Of a DNA stretch of 64,000 bases, positions 38,521-50,894 are shown in pieces. Both the position numbers and the translations under genes were made by a program. The DNA is taken from assembly GCA_963573385.1 (NCBI GenBank), contig CAUYLG010005472.1:1-64000 (forward strand), read 5' to 3'. The notes below the pieces were generated by a model. It saw only the letters and a list, made by a program, of their open reading frames with translations, was not told the DNA's origin and ran no database searches. How positions within the stretch are numbered: position 1 is the stretch's first letter; each line of letters opens with the position of its first letter. This stretch comes from Cacajao melanocephalus (Eukaryota > Chordata > Mammalia > Primates > Pitheciidae).

Positions 38521-39999
38521 TTTATAATATGTTATCATTACTCATCCTTCTAGATTTTGATGTCACTGTGGCCAAAGGTATTCATAAGTAGCTAAGGGAA
38601 ATGGAAAATCGAGTCTGTTCTAACACTGCTATGTATTCTAATATATCTTTTAAAAGTGATCTTCTACTACTGAGAGAAAAAAAGTTTTGATTGTTAAATT
38701 CTTCATTTGCTGTATTTTTATTTTTCTTATACAAAACCACAGTGATGATTTGAGTTGACACGTCATTTCATCATCTCATTTCCAGATACCTCCTTTTTTG
38801 GGGCTTGTGTACATACAGTCATGCCCAGTTAATCTACTTTAAAAAATATACTTTGGGCCTTACTTTGGCCACCTCTACTAAGAGAAATCATTGACTGTTT
38901 CCTGAATTTCTTTGTGCTGTGCTGACAGTCTCCATTTAACACCCAGAGAGCACAGAGCATTTAGTTGTTGCATTCCCTTACATTTGCAATTCATTTTCTG
39001 TGTCAATTCATGTGGTTGATATTATAAAAATCATTTTAAACCTAGTTTAACTTTTCTTTTTTAACGTTTGGCTTATTCATAATTTTATGAGCTATAAATT
39101 TTATTGCATTGTGAATTGCTTTTCCCATCTGCAGATAATGCTGAGGAAGTCCTTGGAGGAATTGCTTAGGATGTGGTAAAAAGTAAAAAGAAAGGGACTT
39201 CTGTTGTGAATTGGTACGTATTAGCCCAAAATGTATCCTTGAGTAAAAAATAACCAAAGAGGAAAGATTTGGGCTTTGTAAATCTGGTTTTATTTGAAGT
39301 ATTCAATCTAGTTGAACAGGTATACTCTGTCCACAATGTGCAAAATGAATCTAAAATTTAACACAATTGCATGCTTTACTGAAATAGTTCTAACTAATTC
39401 AAATAAAGTCCTTCTCAGCTAAGGATTTCTTTGGTGTGAATTATCCAGAGAAGGTGTCAATAAGAATTAAAATACTGAGAAAATGCAAGATTCTATTTTT
39501 CTTGTGAAATGCTGACTTAGTCTTGGTACAGATTAAGACTGGGGATGTTAAGGTCATACCAAATATTTATTGAGTGTTTCAGGATTCTTCATGCCCATAT
39601 TTTATCATTAAGACAAGGCAGAAACTAAGTGCCAGAAATATGTATGAAAAAATGATATTGATTGGTTTCATGTCGGGTTTATTTATATTGACAAAGTCTA
39701 AATGACTCAAAGCATACTGAAGAAAAAGTACGATGAATTTTGGTTCCAAAGTTCTTCTGGTTTGTTGATTTGGTACAAATGTAATTTTATTAAATCCCTT
39801 TCCATTCAGTGAATATCCAAGCTTGTTATTTTTTATTATTTCTCACAATGCATAATTGTGCCCCTAAGGAGTTTGGAGAGGTCCAATATGAGTCTTGGGA
39901 AGTAGAAGAGTCTAGATTTGAACACTGTTCTGACTTACACCTCACTCTTCTATTTTACTGCCTTATAGACATAATCTATCTCAATATGTATTTTCTATG
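38521..39999. other. Intergenic, no gene seen
   Basis: AT-rich, largely without recognisable repeats. Short frames only. Confidence 0.5.
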
Positions 40000-40001
40000 T
40001 A

Positions 40002-40057
40002 TTAAATTGGTGCAAAAGTAATTGTGGTTTTGCGCACTTACTTTTGCACCGACCTAA
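40002..40057. mobile_element. MADE1 (mariner-derived) element, internally deleted; miR-548-like hairpin
   Basis: Terminal inverted repeats TTAAATTGGTGCAAAAGTAA and TTACTTTTGCACCGACCTAA are flanked by TA dinucleotides, as for mariner elements. The usual element is about 80 bp; the centre is shortened. The perfect stem GGTGCAAAAGTAA (40009-40021) with 40038-40050 has a 16-base loop. The arm text AAAAGTAATTGTGGTTTTG resembles miR-548 5p products. No expression evidence. Confidence 0.88.
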
Positions 40058-40074
40058 TATATTCATACCAAGCA

Positions 40075-40340
40075 TTCCATCACCTTAGGTGCTTTTCTCT
40101 ACCTCTTCCTTCTGTCTACGATGCTTTTCTCCCAGATATCTACATGTCCAGCTTTCTCACCTCCATCATGACTTGCTCAGATAACATTCTCAATTAAGCT
40201 GACACTGAGCTTCCTCTTTAAAATTGTTTACCACTTCCCTCTTCCGCACTGCAGGGTGGCCAACTTGTCCTAGTTAGCCTGAGACTTTCCTGGTTTTAAT
40301 ACTGAAAGTTCCACATTCAGGAAACCCCTCAGTCCAATAT
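40075..40340 (+). repeat. L2 3' part and an old tail-to-tail repeat
   Basis: GATGCTTTTCTCCCAGATAT, CTCAATTAAGCTGACACTGA and CCTCTTTAAAATTG resemble sense L2. From 40250, GGTGGCCAACTTGTCC and TTTTAATACTGAAAGTTCC match an old unclassified repeat that I cannot name. Confidence 0.45.
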
Positions 40341-40388
40341 CCTTTACTCTGCCCGAGTTTTAACCTATCTATCAAATCTACCAGTCTT

Positions 40389-40391
<3 letters not shown>

Positions 40392-40431
<40 letters not shown>
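40392..40431. repeat. (AC)n microsatellite
   Basis: Uninterrupted run of about 20 AC units. Likely polymorphic. Confidence 0.97.
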
Positions 40432-40435
<4 letters not shown>

Positions 40436-41394
40436 AATTGAATATTTTCCATACTAGGATTAAGTTCTATATGGCAGAAATTCTTGCCATATTTTTTCTA
40501 ACAGAAGCATTTTCAAGGGCCCCAAAATAGTTCTCAATGAATATTTGTTAAATGAACAAAAAAATGTATTTGTCAGGGCAAATTAGAATAGAAAGGCCAT
40601 TTGACATTGTTCGATCTGTCTAAATAGCTGCCAAAATTATGTTTTTGTTTTTATCGTTTTCTTAACTCATACTCACAGGTAAACTCTGATTGAGTCAGAG
40701 ATTCCAAATAGCAGGAAATGTAATGCCTTATATACTAGTAGTTTGAACTGAAAATTGAGATTTATATAACGAAAATGCTGATTCATACCAGAATTGTGCT
40801 TCAAGATGATCAGATGAAACAGAAACTTTTAGTTGTGCCTCCTTTTTTGGAGACACTGATGGGAAAATGAAGAGAAGTAAACGATGTGCCTAAAAGAGCA
40901 TTATAGAACAGGCTTGGCAGCTGACTTTAAAGTAGGCATGGCACGGTTCAGTACTAGCAGATTTAGATTGAAATTGAATCAACCAAAATGTACTTAAGCA
41001 CTTTTATATATAGCATACAGCTATATGTTATCTAGTAAAAAAAATAAAAATTAGAAAACAAATATAATAGACCTGAATATGTTATTAGAAGGCATCTAAT
41101 CAAGTACTCCAAGTAAAAATGAGGTCATTAGCCTAGGGAAATGACATAATTTACTGAGGATTTCTCAGAGCTCTCTCTTTATGCCATCTTTATCACTGTT
41201 TCTTTGAGTTTCTTACATTCTGGCCCAATGGACAAATGTTATTATCTTTAATTACTCCCTTCCCCTTTCTCATTTAAAATTCTGAGCTTTCAGATATTTG
41301 TCCTTCTCCCTCACCATCCTTCACATCCAATCATCAGGCTCTACCCATTTTATCTTTAAATATTTTTCATACTGCCTTCTCTTTTCTACTTTGG
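40432..41394. other. Intergenic, no gene seen
   Basis: AT-rich left part. From about 41.16 kb the text turns pyrimidine-rich and L2-like (TCACCATCCTTCACATCC). No gene. Confidence 0.45.
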
Positions 41395-42045
41395 GACTCA
41401 GAAAATGATAGCTCCACTTGAAGGCCTCAGAAACAGCCTCAAAAGCACAAGCTTCTCTCTGACCTTCTCCTGCCCTCCTGTCTCTGGCCCTTCATTCTCC
41501 CCTGAGGCCAGCCATATAAACTAGAATCCCTCTTCACAGGGTGGGCCGTAGAAACCAGAATCTCTTTTTTCCAAAGCCAGCTATAAAACAGAAAAAGATT
41601 ACTCTAACTTCCCTCTTCCCCTCTCACCACCTTTCTATGGAAAAAACTGGTCAGAAAGAAATTATCTGACATGCTTTGTTTGATTGCGAGTCATAAAACT
41701 CTCATTTCAGGATTAGTTCCTGCCCCATAACTGGAAGGAATGCATGCTTAGGCCAAAAGAACCCAGACAGGCCTGGCTGGGTTTCCCATCCAGTCTATTG
41801 CATTAGGTCGTACTCTTTTGGTCCAATCATATTTCCACATGACTGCTTATACTTGGTTGGGTCTAGCATAAAAATGGACAATTTCCTTTATATCTTTAGG
41901 TCTTCGTTCTGAAGGTTCCCATGTCACATACAACCATGATCAAATAAATGTGTATGCCTTTTCTCCTATTAATCTGCCTTTTGTTAGTTCATCTTCAGTG
42001 ACCCTTCCAAGGGTGAAAAGGGTGTGTTCCCTTGTCCCTTTCTTC
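41395..42045 (+). mobile_element. ERV1-type solo LTR (MER family, boundaries approximate)
   Basis: A G+C-moderate block with LTR features. It has GCCAGCCATATAAACTAGA and its near repeat CCAGCTATAAAACAG, the polyadenylation signal GATCAAATAAATGTG, and then the typical gamma-type LTR end CTCCTATTAATCTGCCTTTTG, TTAGTTCATCTTCAGTGACC. The family name is not certain and no target duplication was found. Confidence 0.6.
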
Positions 42046-42049
42046 CACT

Positions 42050-42340
42050 AACCATACTGTCCCTTATTCAGGCCATCATTATTTCTTGCTATAACTATGA
42101 TAAGAGATTCTCCACTGATCACCCCACCTCCACTTTTGTGTCATCATAATCTCTTCTCTACTCACCCATCGTCTTCTATTAACATCTCACTCTCCAGAAT
42201 AAAGCCCAGGCCCCTTGAGAAGGCTCACACTGCCCACCATAAACTGCCTCTGCCTGTTCTTCATCCTTCAATTTTCTTTCTACTTCATCAGCACCTAACT
42301 ACCCATAGTTCCTAATATAACTCTGGTGTTAGTTTCTTTC
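42050..42340 (+). repeat. L2 LINE fragment
   Basis: Pyrimidine-rich sense L2 text (TTCAGGCCATCATTATTTC, CATCTCACTCTCCAGAATAA, CTTCATCAGCACCTAACTA). The 72-codon frame here is composition-driven. Confidence 0.45.
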
Positions 42341-42630
42341 TTTTAACTCGTGCTGTCTCCAATTTCATAAATATTACCCTCTCCAGTTGGGCAAGTTTTA
42401 TTTTCATATTTTAAGATTTATTTCAGGGGTCTTGTCCTCCAGGAGGATGCCTCATGTCTCAGTGGGTGGCAGGTAAGATGGTGTTCCTCTGTGTTGCCAT
42501 AACACTCTGCTTCATAATACTGCAGTATAATTATCAATATACATCTCCTTTCCTGATTTATCTTTCTGTTTTTCATACATGGACAGAGCCTTCCTCCTCT
42601 TTGTATTGACAGCATCTGCAAAGTACTTGG

Positions 42631-43342
42631 TCATTTTAGTTGAGTCCATATCTTAGCTATTGTGAATAGTGCTGCAATAAACATGGGAATGCAGATAGCT
42701 CTTATACTGATTTCATTTCCTTTGGATATATACCTAGAAGTCGGATTGTTGGATCACATGGTAGCTGTAGCTAAGCTAAGCATTCATCAATGGATGAATG
42801 GATTTTTAAAAAGTGGTATATATACACATTGAAATGCTATTCCAACATAAAAATAAATGAAATCCCGTCATTTGTGAAAACACGGGTGAACTTTGAGGAC
42901 ATTACGTTAAGTGAAATAAGCCAGATACAGAAATACGGATACTACATAATGTCACTCATGTGGAATCTAAAAAAGTTGATCTCACAGAAGCAGAGTAGGA
43001 CAGTGGTTCCCTATAACCACTGGGGTGGGTAAAGGAGAGGGGAGATAGGAAGGAGTTGATCAACAAATACAAAGTTACGGTTAGATAGAAGGAATAAGTT
43101 CTGGTGTTCTATTGCACAGTAGGGTGACTATAATTAACAATAATGTACTGTGTATTTAAAAATAGCTAGAAAAGAGAATATGAATGTTCTTACTACAAAG
43201 AAATGACAAATGTTGAGGTGATAGATATGCTGATTATCCTGATTGGACATTATGCAATGTATACATAAATCGAAACATCACATCGTACCCCATAAATAGG
43301 TACAATTATTAGGTGTTAATTAAAAACAAAATAAAACTTAAG
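42631..43342 (+). mobile_element. L1M 3' end with 5' inversion (twin priming)
   Basis: 42631-42775 is L1 antisense (ATTGTGAATAGTGCTGCAAT, TTGGATATATACCTAGAAGT). 42776-43342 continues in sense (CATTCATCAATGGATGAATG to CATAAATAGG and an A-rich tail). The two parts are adjacent in the L1 consensus. Duplication AAGTACTT is at 42621-42628 and 43343-43350. The 80-codon frame at 42790-43032 is an ORF2 C-terminal remnant. Confidence 0.88.
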
Positions 43343-43350
43343 AAGTACTT

Positions 43351-44504
43351 TGTGGTAAAAACAACTGTTGGTTGAGTGATCGAATAAATGAATGTGTAAA
43401 TGACTTCACTGTAAACAGCATTACATCAATGGACACATTCAAGTCATTCATTGATCAGCAAAGAACTTCCTTTTATGCTATTTTGAGAGGCATCTTTTTT
43501 GTTTCTCTTATGGAGAATCCTCTTTTACTTTGATACCTGAAAAATGAGTCACACCTCAACTGTAAAGAAATTTTTCTTTTACTGCCAATCCTCTGTTCCT
43601 GATGGAAGGATCCATGTTAAAACTTTTTATTTTACTCCCTTTGGACTATTGTGACGATATTTTGGCTGGCGTCCCAGCACACCTAATGAGGAGACTCCAG
43701 TTGCTATGAAATGCTGCTGCTCAAATCCAATCCAACATTCGATCAAATAAGCACATAACTCTGGTTTTTGTATCATCAAAATTAGAAATGGAAAATTATT
43801 ATTAGTTTCACACAGACCCTATGCCTCCAGGAGTGAAGGCAAAATTGTTCCCCTCTGGTGTTTTGTCCACTGAGTTTAAGAGAATCAAGCAACAGGTCGT
43901 CTACTATTTCTCTTGGAACAGTCTTTCACTGTCGAGTGGAAGTGATTTTTTTAAAAGAAAGAAAAATTTAAAAAAAATTTCTTCAGCTTATACTAGGTTT
44001 TCTTTAGTAGTTTCTTTCTAACCTCTGTTTCCGTTGAACTCCAAAGCATCTCTACATGATGGAGTGTTTTTGTTTGTTTGTTTTTATTCAAAAGGTTTAT
44101 TTTGCTTTTTGATGCCTGTTGAAGGTGTTGTCTTTATAATGACCCATTTAATCCCAGTCACTTGGAAATGAGTTAAGTACTTCCTCCTTCACACAATCTA
44201 AATTGGCTTCACATTTTTCAATGCAAGTTATTTGTGTAATTCCCTGCACATGCTAATATATACACCTCAATCTGGCTACATAAACATCAGGTCCAAACAA
44301 ATGATTTCAGGGACCGAGGAGCAAACTACTGTATTGATCTATTAAACAGACCTAAAATGCTTATTTGGATTTGGAAGTCACTTGCAATCAACAGTGTTTT
44401 AGTGAGGCATTGCCTGTGAATGACTTAGTAGTAGGAGGCAAAGCCACGTATTCCAAGAAGTTTCCACGAAGGCCTTCGCTGCTAGCAGCGTTTGGTTTGA
44501 GGTT
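43351..44504. other. Intergenic, no gene seen
   Basis: No recognisable young repeat. The stretch at about 43.63-43.75 kb has a gene-like base composition but only short broken frames. Confidence 0.45.
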
Positions 44505-44512
44505 TGATGTCA

Positions 44513-44818
44513 ATTTATTTTTATTTTTTATTTGAGATGGAGTTTCACTCTTGTTTTCCAGGCTGGAGTGCAATAACTCAATCTGGGCTCACTGTAACCT
44601 CCGCCTCCTGGGTTCAAGCAATTCTTCTGCCTCAGCCTCCTGAGTAGCTGGGAGTACAGGTGCCTGCCACTACGACTGGCTAATTTTTTTTGTATTTTTA
44701 GTACAGACAGGGTTTCACCATGTTGTTCAGTCTGGTCTCGAACTCTTGACCTCAGGTGATCCACCCGTCTCGACCTCCCAAAGTGCTGCGATTACAGGCA
44801 TGAGACACGCGCCCCACC
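44513..44818 (-). mobile_element. AluS, antisense
   Basis: Full-length antisense Alu (GAGATGGAGTTTCACTCTTG to GCTGCGATTACAGGCATGAG). It is flanked by the perfect 8-bp duplication TGATGTCA at 44505-44512 and 44819-44826. Confidence 0.95.
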
Positions 44819-44964
44819 TGATGTCAGTTTTCTCCATTAAAAATAATCCCCAAAGTTGGATTAGGAGAGTAGGAAAAATTTTCCCATTCTACTGCTTCAC
44901 AGTTGCATAAGACATTCACTAGGGAGGATTTTAACACTGAGGAAAGAAAGCTTGCTGGGATTTG

Positions 44965-45165
44965 AAGCCAGATGGGCTACAATTCAAGTACTGCTTCTGC
45001 CACTTCCTAGTTGTGAAACATTAAAAATGTTATTTGGCTTTTCTAAATCTCTGACTTCTCATTTATAAATTGAAAATAGTAATATAATACTCCTATGATT
45101 GTTGTGGGGATTCAATGTTGTAATGTTCGTAGCATGTCTTGGCACAGGGTTGACAATAAAATTTA
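44965..45165 (+). repeat. MIR SINE, nearly complete
   Basis: ATTCAAGTACTGCTTCTGCC, ACTTCCTAGTTGTGAAACA, CTCTGACTTCTCATTTATA, TGTTGTGGGGATTCAATG and TAGCATGTCTTGGCACAGG span almost the whole MIR consensus. Confidence 0.85.
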
Positions 45166-46315
45166 ATTTTTTTCTCCCTTTCCCGTTTGCTAACAAAACT
45201 ATTCTGCTATGCGAATTGATGAAGGTATGTTGGCTAATGTGGATGAACATCTGGGATGAATTTAACATGCATTTTATGGAGATAGGAAACCAAGGTACAC
45301 TTTATATTTAATTATTAATAAATTACCACAAATGATATTAAATAGAAAGTTCCCTATAAGTTCAACATACCACTGCTACTGCTATTATTATCTACTTAGT
45401 GATTAGCTAAAAGTCACATTCACTTAATAGCCCCCTCTTGACCAACAAAGCTCTTTAAACTTTTCTTTCTGTATACCTGAATATTATCCAGGGCATCTCA
45501 ATCTTGCCTGTTTTTGTCAACAGTGTGTAAATGTATAATACTAAAAAGTTATTCCAGACATTCTGGAGGCCTTTCTTCCCCTTTTGTTTACAATTAACTG
45601 ATCAAGAATGTTAAATTTTCAAAGCAAGTGAAGTGTGTGTATGTACGGGAGGTGGGATAGTGATAGAAGTATTATGCCATTTCACGGGATCTGGTCTCTC
45701 ACGTGTCTATCATCCTTCGGGCTGATTTCTTAGGTCCCTGAAGCATTATTCTTTATTTTGTATTATTATGTATCCTACTTTGTCGCCCAAATAATAAAAG
45801 CAGTGGAGTCTTTGGATTTAGGATGTGGTTGTGGGATGTGGGATGGGTAGCAGTGCCCCAGCCTCAAGCTTCCTGATAGGTTTCTGCCTAGCTCCCAGTC
45901 AAGCCTGCAGGAAGTCAGTTTGACCAAGGTCATGTAGGAAATCCAGGAGAGGATAAAGTGCTTTGTGAATTGCAGTCTTGTGCAGGTTGTCTGTAAAAAT
46001 AATAATAATAAATAAAAGTTGGTGGTGACAAGGACTTGTAGATTGTGATAAAAGCAAAGTTATGATTCAGTGAGAAGAATCCAACCATTTTTTGTTCTCC
46101 AGTTTGTTTTTCAAAAAAAGAAAAAAAAAGGATTTTTGTTGCCTGAGCATTTCAGTTGTGCATCATATTTTAAGACATTTCTTTCTTTTTTTTTTTGGAA
46201 CAACTCTCTGTGAGACAGACCAGTCTGTGAAAGGGGTTGAAGAAAAACAGTTCCTAAAGGCAGGTGTTTACTAACTTGTTTCTCTTTAGAACTAGACTCT
46301 TGTCCCATTAAATTC
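45166..46315. other. Intergenic, no gene seen
   Basis: Unique-looking DNA with short frames only. Contains a small (AAT)n patch near 46.0 kb. Confidence 0.45.
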
Positions 46316-46324
46316 AGTGCCAGA

Positions 46325-46744
46325 AAAGATAAATACCACATGTTCTCACTTATATGTGGAAGCTAGAAAATTTGTTCTCACAGAAATAGAGAGTAGAAAA
46401 GTGGCTCCTATTCTCTTGTAGAGTGAGAGAGTAGAAAACTAGGAAGGGTAAGGGGTCAGGGAATAGCCAGAGGTTGGTTAATAGATGTAAAAGTACAAGT
46501 AGATAGGAGGAATAAGGGCTAGTGTTCTACAGCACTATAGGGAGACTTAGCGTTAACAACAATGTCTATTTTCAAGTAATTGGAAGAGTGGTTTTTGAAT
46601 GTTCCCAACACAAAGAGATGATAAATGTTTGAGGTGGTGGATACGCTAATTACTCTGATTTGATCATTACACACTGTATACCTACATTGAAATATCACTC
46701 TTACCCCCTAAATATGTACAATTTTGTGCCAATTAAAAATAAGA
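46325..46744 (+). mobile_element. L1M 3' end
   Basis: Sense L1: CCACATGTTCTCACTTATAT, GGAGGAATAAGGGCTAGTG, TTGAGGTGGTGGATACGC and CCCTAAATATGTACAATTTT, followed by an A-rich tail. Duplication AGTGCCAGA at 46316-46324 and AGTGCTAGA at 46745-46753 (8 of 9). Confidence 0.9.
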
Positions 46745-46753
46745 AGTGCTAGA

Positions 46754-48779
46754 CCAACATGAGTTTGGCTATTTTTTACTTAGATCTGCATTAATATCTG
46801 AGACGATTGGTGCGACCTCTGTCAACTATATTTAAGCCCAAGATTCAATGTGTTGAACATGGGTGAAAAGCACAAATATTTAACTCAATCGGTGCGTATT
46901 CATGCTTAGAGGAGACACACAAGGGAAGTATTCAGACACACACAGGAAGATGCCATAGACACCTTCTTCACGTTTATAACTAGGAACATGCCTACTGTCT
47001 TCCAACTCCTCCCTGTCTCACCACCCAACCCCTGTAAAAAACATAAAAGCAAAACACAAACCAAAATCCTGTTACAAATAACAACACACACACACAGACT
47101 GGTGGGTCAGAAGGCCTTTGTCAAGAACTTAATGAAGCCTCCATAGATAATTAAAAAAATTTTTTTTTGCTGAGGTTTTAGAGATGCTTCATTCCCAAGA
47201 AAAAAACAAGATATAGAATTAAAAGTAGAGGTTGGGATGGGGTGTGGAGAGAGCAGTATTGCTCTTCATGGATAAATGGTGGTGGTAGTTGGTTTTGAGA
47301 AGAGGGAGGAAAAGAGGAACAAAGGAGGTCTGAGTAGGGAAGGCAGACCTGAACCCAAATTGCTCCAGTAGCTGGCTATCTACTTTGATTCGTTGGAGCA
47401 GATGATATTACAAAGCGAGATACTGTCAAACAAAGAAAAAGGACAAGACTTTGCAGAAAACTAGCGTTTAAGAGGAAGAAGACCTGCCAATGAAGGAGAT
47501 TAAAAACAAGTTTTCCTTCTTCCAAGTCTGCTGTTTTCTTAATTTTCATAATACAGACCTTTGCTCAGGGCATAACTATCTCCATCTTGGACTTTCACTA
47601 ATACCTTTTCTCTGAGCTCTGGACCTTGGAGAAAGGTGGGAAGCAACCTAATTTTCACCAACAGAAGTACTGATAAACAGCTTATATTCCATTCACCTAA
47701 TGAACACTATACAGCAGGCAAATTGAGTGAGCTACATGTATTAACAAGGGAAAGAATCTCAAAAACGTACCATTGAATGGAAAGAATTTGCAAAATGATA
47801 ACATCTAGTATGATAACATGCATTTAGGTTAAAACTAAAAAAAAAATCAATAATTATCATAGAAAAGTACAAATGAATGGGCTTGGTAAATAGCAAATTC
47901 AGGATAGAGGTTATCTTCAAGGAAAGAGTGAAGGGAACAAAATTGAGTAGATATTTCTAGAGGACGCTACATCCCTATCTGTGGTATTGTTTTACTCTCT
48001 TTATTTTCTAGAGGAATAAAAACTTTAATCTGAGTTTAACAGGGCATATGGCTGCCTAGCTAGAGATTAGGTTTTCTAGTCTCTCTTGCAGCTGCGTATG
48101 ATTGTATGACTAAATCTTTGCCGAGTTAATGTGATTAGAGGTGATGTGCATGACTTCCCACGCACTTGCTTAGAGGAAATTGCTTGTCTTTACCTCCTCT
48201 CATTTGCCTTTCCCATGTGTTAAAGTACCGATGAACTGCTGGTCATCCAGTCTCAATCCTCAATCCTGAAGACACAGGCAGTGCTCTGGGGCAGGGGTCA
48301 TGGGTCCTTGGGGTCTCATTTCATATGATCCTTGAGGTAAGATTATTTTTTTTAAATAATTTTGAAGAGTTGTGCAAAATAAGAAGAAGAATTTACCACA
48401 GATACCATAAGTGGCCAGCAAAGCCTAAAATATTTACTATTTTAAAATATTATAGGTATTTGCCAACTCCTATTATGGGAGATGTTGAAACAATAAAGAA
48501 AGGACCTGAGTCCCCGAAACCTCCCAAAGCTGAGTTGCATACCTCGTCTAGGTCACCTAACTCCTATTTTTGTACTGGTACCTGTGTGAAATATATATTT
48601 CTATCTTATTTGAAGTACTGTAATTTTTGAGGGGAATCTCTTTGTTACATCAGCTTAGATGATATATTAATATTAACTGGTATAATTGGAGAGTATTATT
48701 CTCAGTACTTTTTGATATGTTTAAAGAGAATTTAAAGGTCTTTCATGGATCCAATCTGCTATAGTACATAATGTGTCAC
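46754..48779. other. Intergenic, no gene seen
   Basis: Mixed sequence without a recognised young repeat. A 101-codon frame at 48325-48630 has no domain. Confidence 0.45.
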
Positions 48780-48900
48780 ATTCATTCATTCATTCATTCA
48801 TTCAACAAATATTTATTGAGCACCGACTATGTGTCATCTACTAGGCCAGATATTAGAGATATACTAGTGAGCAAAATTTACATGGTAATGACCTTAGAGG
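48780..48900 (-). repeat. (ATTC)n at the 3' end of an L2 fragment
   Basis: About six ATTC units lead into AACAAATATTTATTGAGCAC, the antisense L2 3' terminus. The tetranucleotide expanded from the L2 terminal repeat. Confidence 0.75.
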
Positions 48901-49705
48901 AGCATGTTTTTGCGCCTAAAATCTCTGGGTTTGATCTTGCTAATGAGTAACCTTTGTGTTTCTACTCTGTACCTCATTTCAGTTGAAGGAATACTGCAGA
49001 GAGGTAGTTATTTCAAATGACCCTCTACTAAAACAATCTAAACAAAGATTTTGAAGAGGACTTCTGGGAACTTTAAAGGGTTTTGAAGTTTTACTTCTCT
49101 GATTCTTTAAAAAGATGTTTGATTATTGTAAAATATATCATTCATACAAAAGTGTGTACAACTCATCTGTATAGTTTAAAGAATAATAATAAAATGAATA
49201 CCCAGGAGAGCATCACATAAAACGCTATGAGTGCCTTAGAAGTCCCTTGCAGCTCCACCTGTATTGAATTCCACTCACACCTCACCTTCCCAAGCAATAT
49301 ATACTTCCTCAGTAATATATCCCATTACATGCATATGTTGATGCGTGTAATAGTTTCATTCATTAACTTCCACTCCTGTGTTTCATTTTATTATGTGACT
49401 ACAACACAGTTTATTTGTTGACCTGTTGATGGGAATTAGATCATTTCCTGTTTAGGCTATTAAGAACGGCTTTGCACAAGGCATCCTCCCTCATAGTTGA
49501 GAGTTTCCCTATGCATGGAATTTCCCTAAATGTATGGTATACATTTAGAAGTGAAATTGCTGAAACATGGGATACGCCTATGTTCAATTTTCCTTAGTCA
49601 TGTCGAGATAGACTTTTTTCAAGTGAATGTAACAATTTATATTATCACCAGCAGTATGATCGAGAACTTCACCTTGTTTTCGGTTGAGTTTTAGTTTTAA
49701 AATTT
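48901..49705. other. Intergenic, old L1-like remnants possible
   Basis: From about 49.43 kb the text (CCTGTTTAGGCTATTAAGAA, GAAGTGAAATTGCTGAAACA) resembles a very old antisense L1. No gene. Confidence 0.4.
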
Positions 49706-49723
49706 GTCATCATTTTAATTTTT

Positions 49724-50372
49724 TAAAATGTTATTTAAGTTCCAGGGTACATGTGCAGGTTTGTTAAGTAAGTAAGTGTGTGCCATGGCGGTTTGCTGCA
49801 TCTGTCAACTTATCACCTAGGTATTAAGCCCAGAATCCATTAGCTATTTTTCCTGTTGCTGACTCTCTCCCAACCCTGACAGGCCCCAGTGTGTGTTCTT
49901 CCTTCCTGTGTGTATGTGTTCTCATTGTTCGGCTCTTACCTATAAGTGAGAACATATGGTGTTTGGTTTTCTGTCCCTGCATTAGTGTGCTGAGAATAAT
50001 GGCTTCTGGTACCACCCATATCCCGGCAAAATAACATGATCTCATTCTTTTTCATGGCTGCATAGTATTCCATGGTGTATATATACCACATTTGCTTTAT
50101 CCAGTCTATCGTTGATGGGCATTTGGGTTGATTCCATGTCTTTGCTATTATGAATACTGCTGCAATAAACATACGCATGCGTGTATCTTTATAGCAGAAT
50201 GATTTATGTTCATTTGGGTATACATACCCAGTAATGGGACTGCTGGGCCAAATGCTATTTCTGGTTCTAGGTCTTTGAGGAGTCACCACACTGTCTTCCA
50301 CATTAATTGAACTAATTTACATTCCCACCAACAGTGCAAAAATGTTCCTGTTTCTCCACAGCCTTACCAGCA
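49724..50372 (-). mobile_element. L1P 3' end, 5'-truncated
   Basis: Antisense L1 from GGGTACATGTGCAGGTTTG through AAGTGAGAACATATGGTG and TAGTATTCCATGGTGTATAT to ACATTCCCACCAACAGTGC. It is flanked by an 18-bp duplication, GTCATCATTTTAATTTTT at 49706-49723 and GTCATCCTTTTAATTTTT at 50373-50390 (one mismatch). The 121-codon minus frame (49936-50301) is the ORF2 C-terminal remnant. Confidence 0.94.
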
Positions 50373-50545
50373 GTCATCCTTTTAATTTTTATAAAAGTTG
50401 ATTGTTTTTCTTTGTAGTTTCAATTTGTGTTTTTCTGATTTGCAGTAAGTATAAGTGTCCTTTCACATATACAAGGTCATTTATCTGCCTCTGCTATAAA
50501 ATGTTCATTCACACTTTTACTTCTCTATTGGGTTGTCTCTCTGTG

Positions 50546-50700
50546 TTTATATGATTTGTAATTTTCGTTCAAACGTAAATAAAGAAAAGAGATAATTGGG
50601 AAAAAGTGTTTTAAAAAGAAGAAAAGGAGTTTTTGCTGTTGCTTAAATGATGTCTATATATTGTTGCTTAAAAGACAAATCTATACATTGAGAAAAAAAT
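50546..50700. repeat. Direct duplication, copy 1 (155 bp)
   Basis: Aligns without gaps to 50895-51049 with 5 differences in 155 bases. Confidence 0.95.
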
Positions 50701-50894
50701 TGATTCTACGTATAAATCCTATGTCAAAAAATATGTATAGCAAAATTCCTTCATTCTGTGGCTTGTCTTTTTAGCTCTAGTTCATTGTTTTAAAATTTAC
50801 TTAAACACAATTATTTTATATAATTTGACTAAGTCTGACTTAAATTCTTTTCTGTTTTTGTATTATTTAAGTCTGACTTTAATATTTTTCTGCA

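Noticed and set aside
49936..50301. 121-codon minus-strand ORF with protein-like text
   Set aside because: It is the C-terminal remnant of L1 ORF2 inside the dated L1 insertion, not a host gene.
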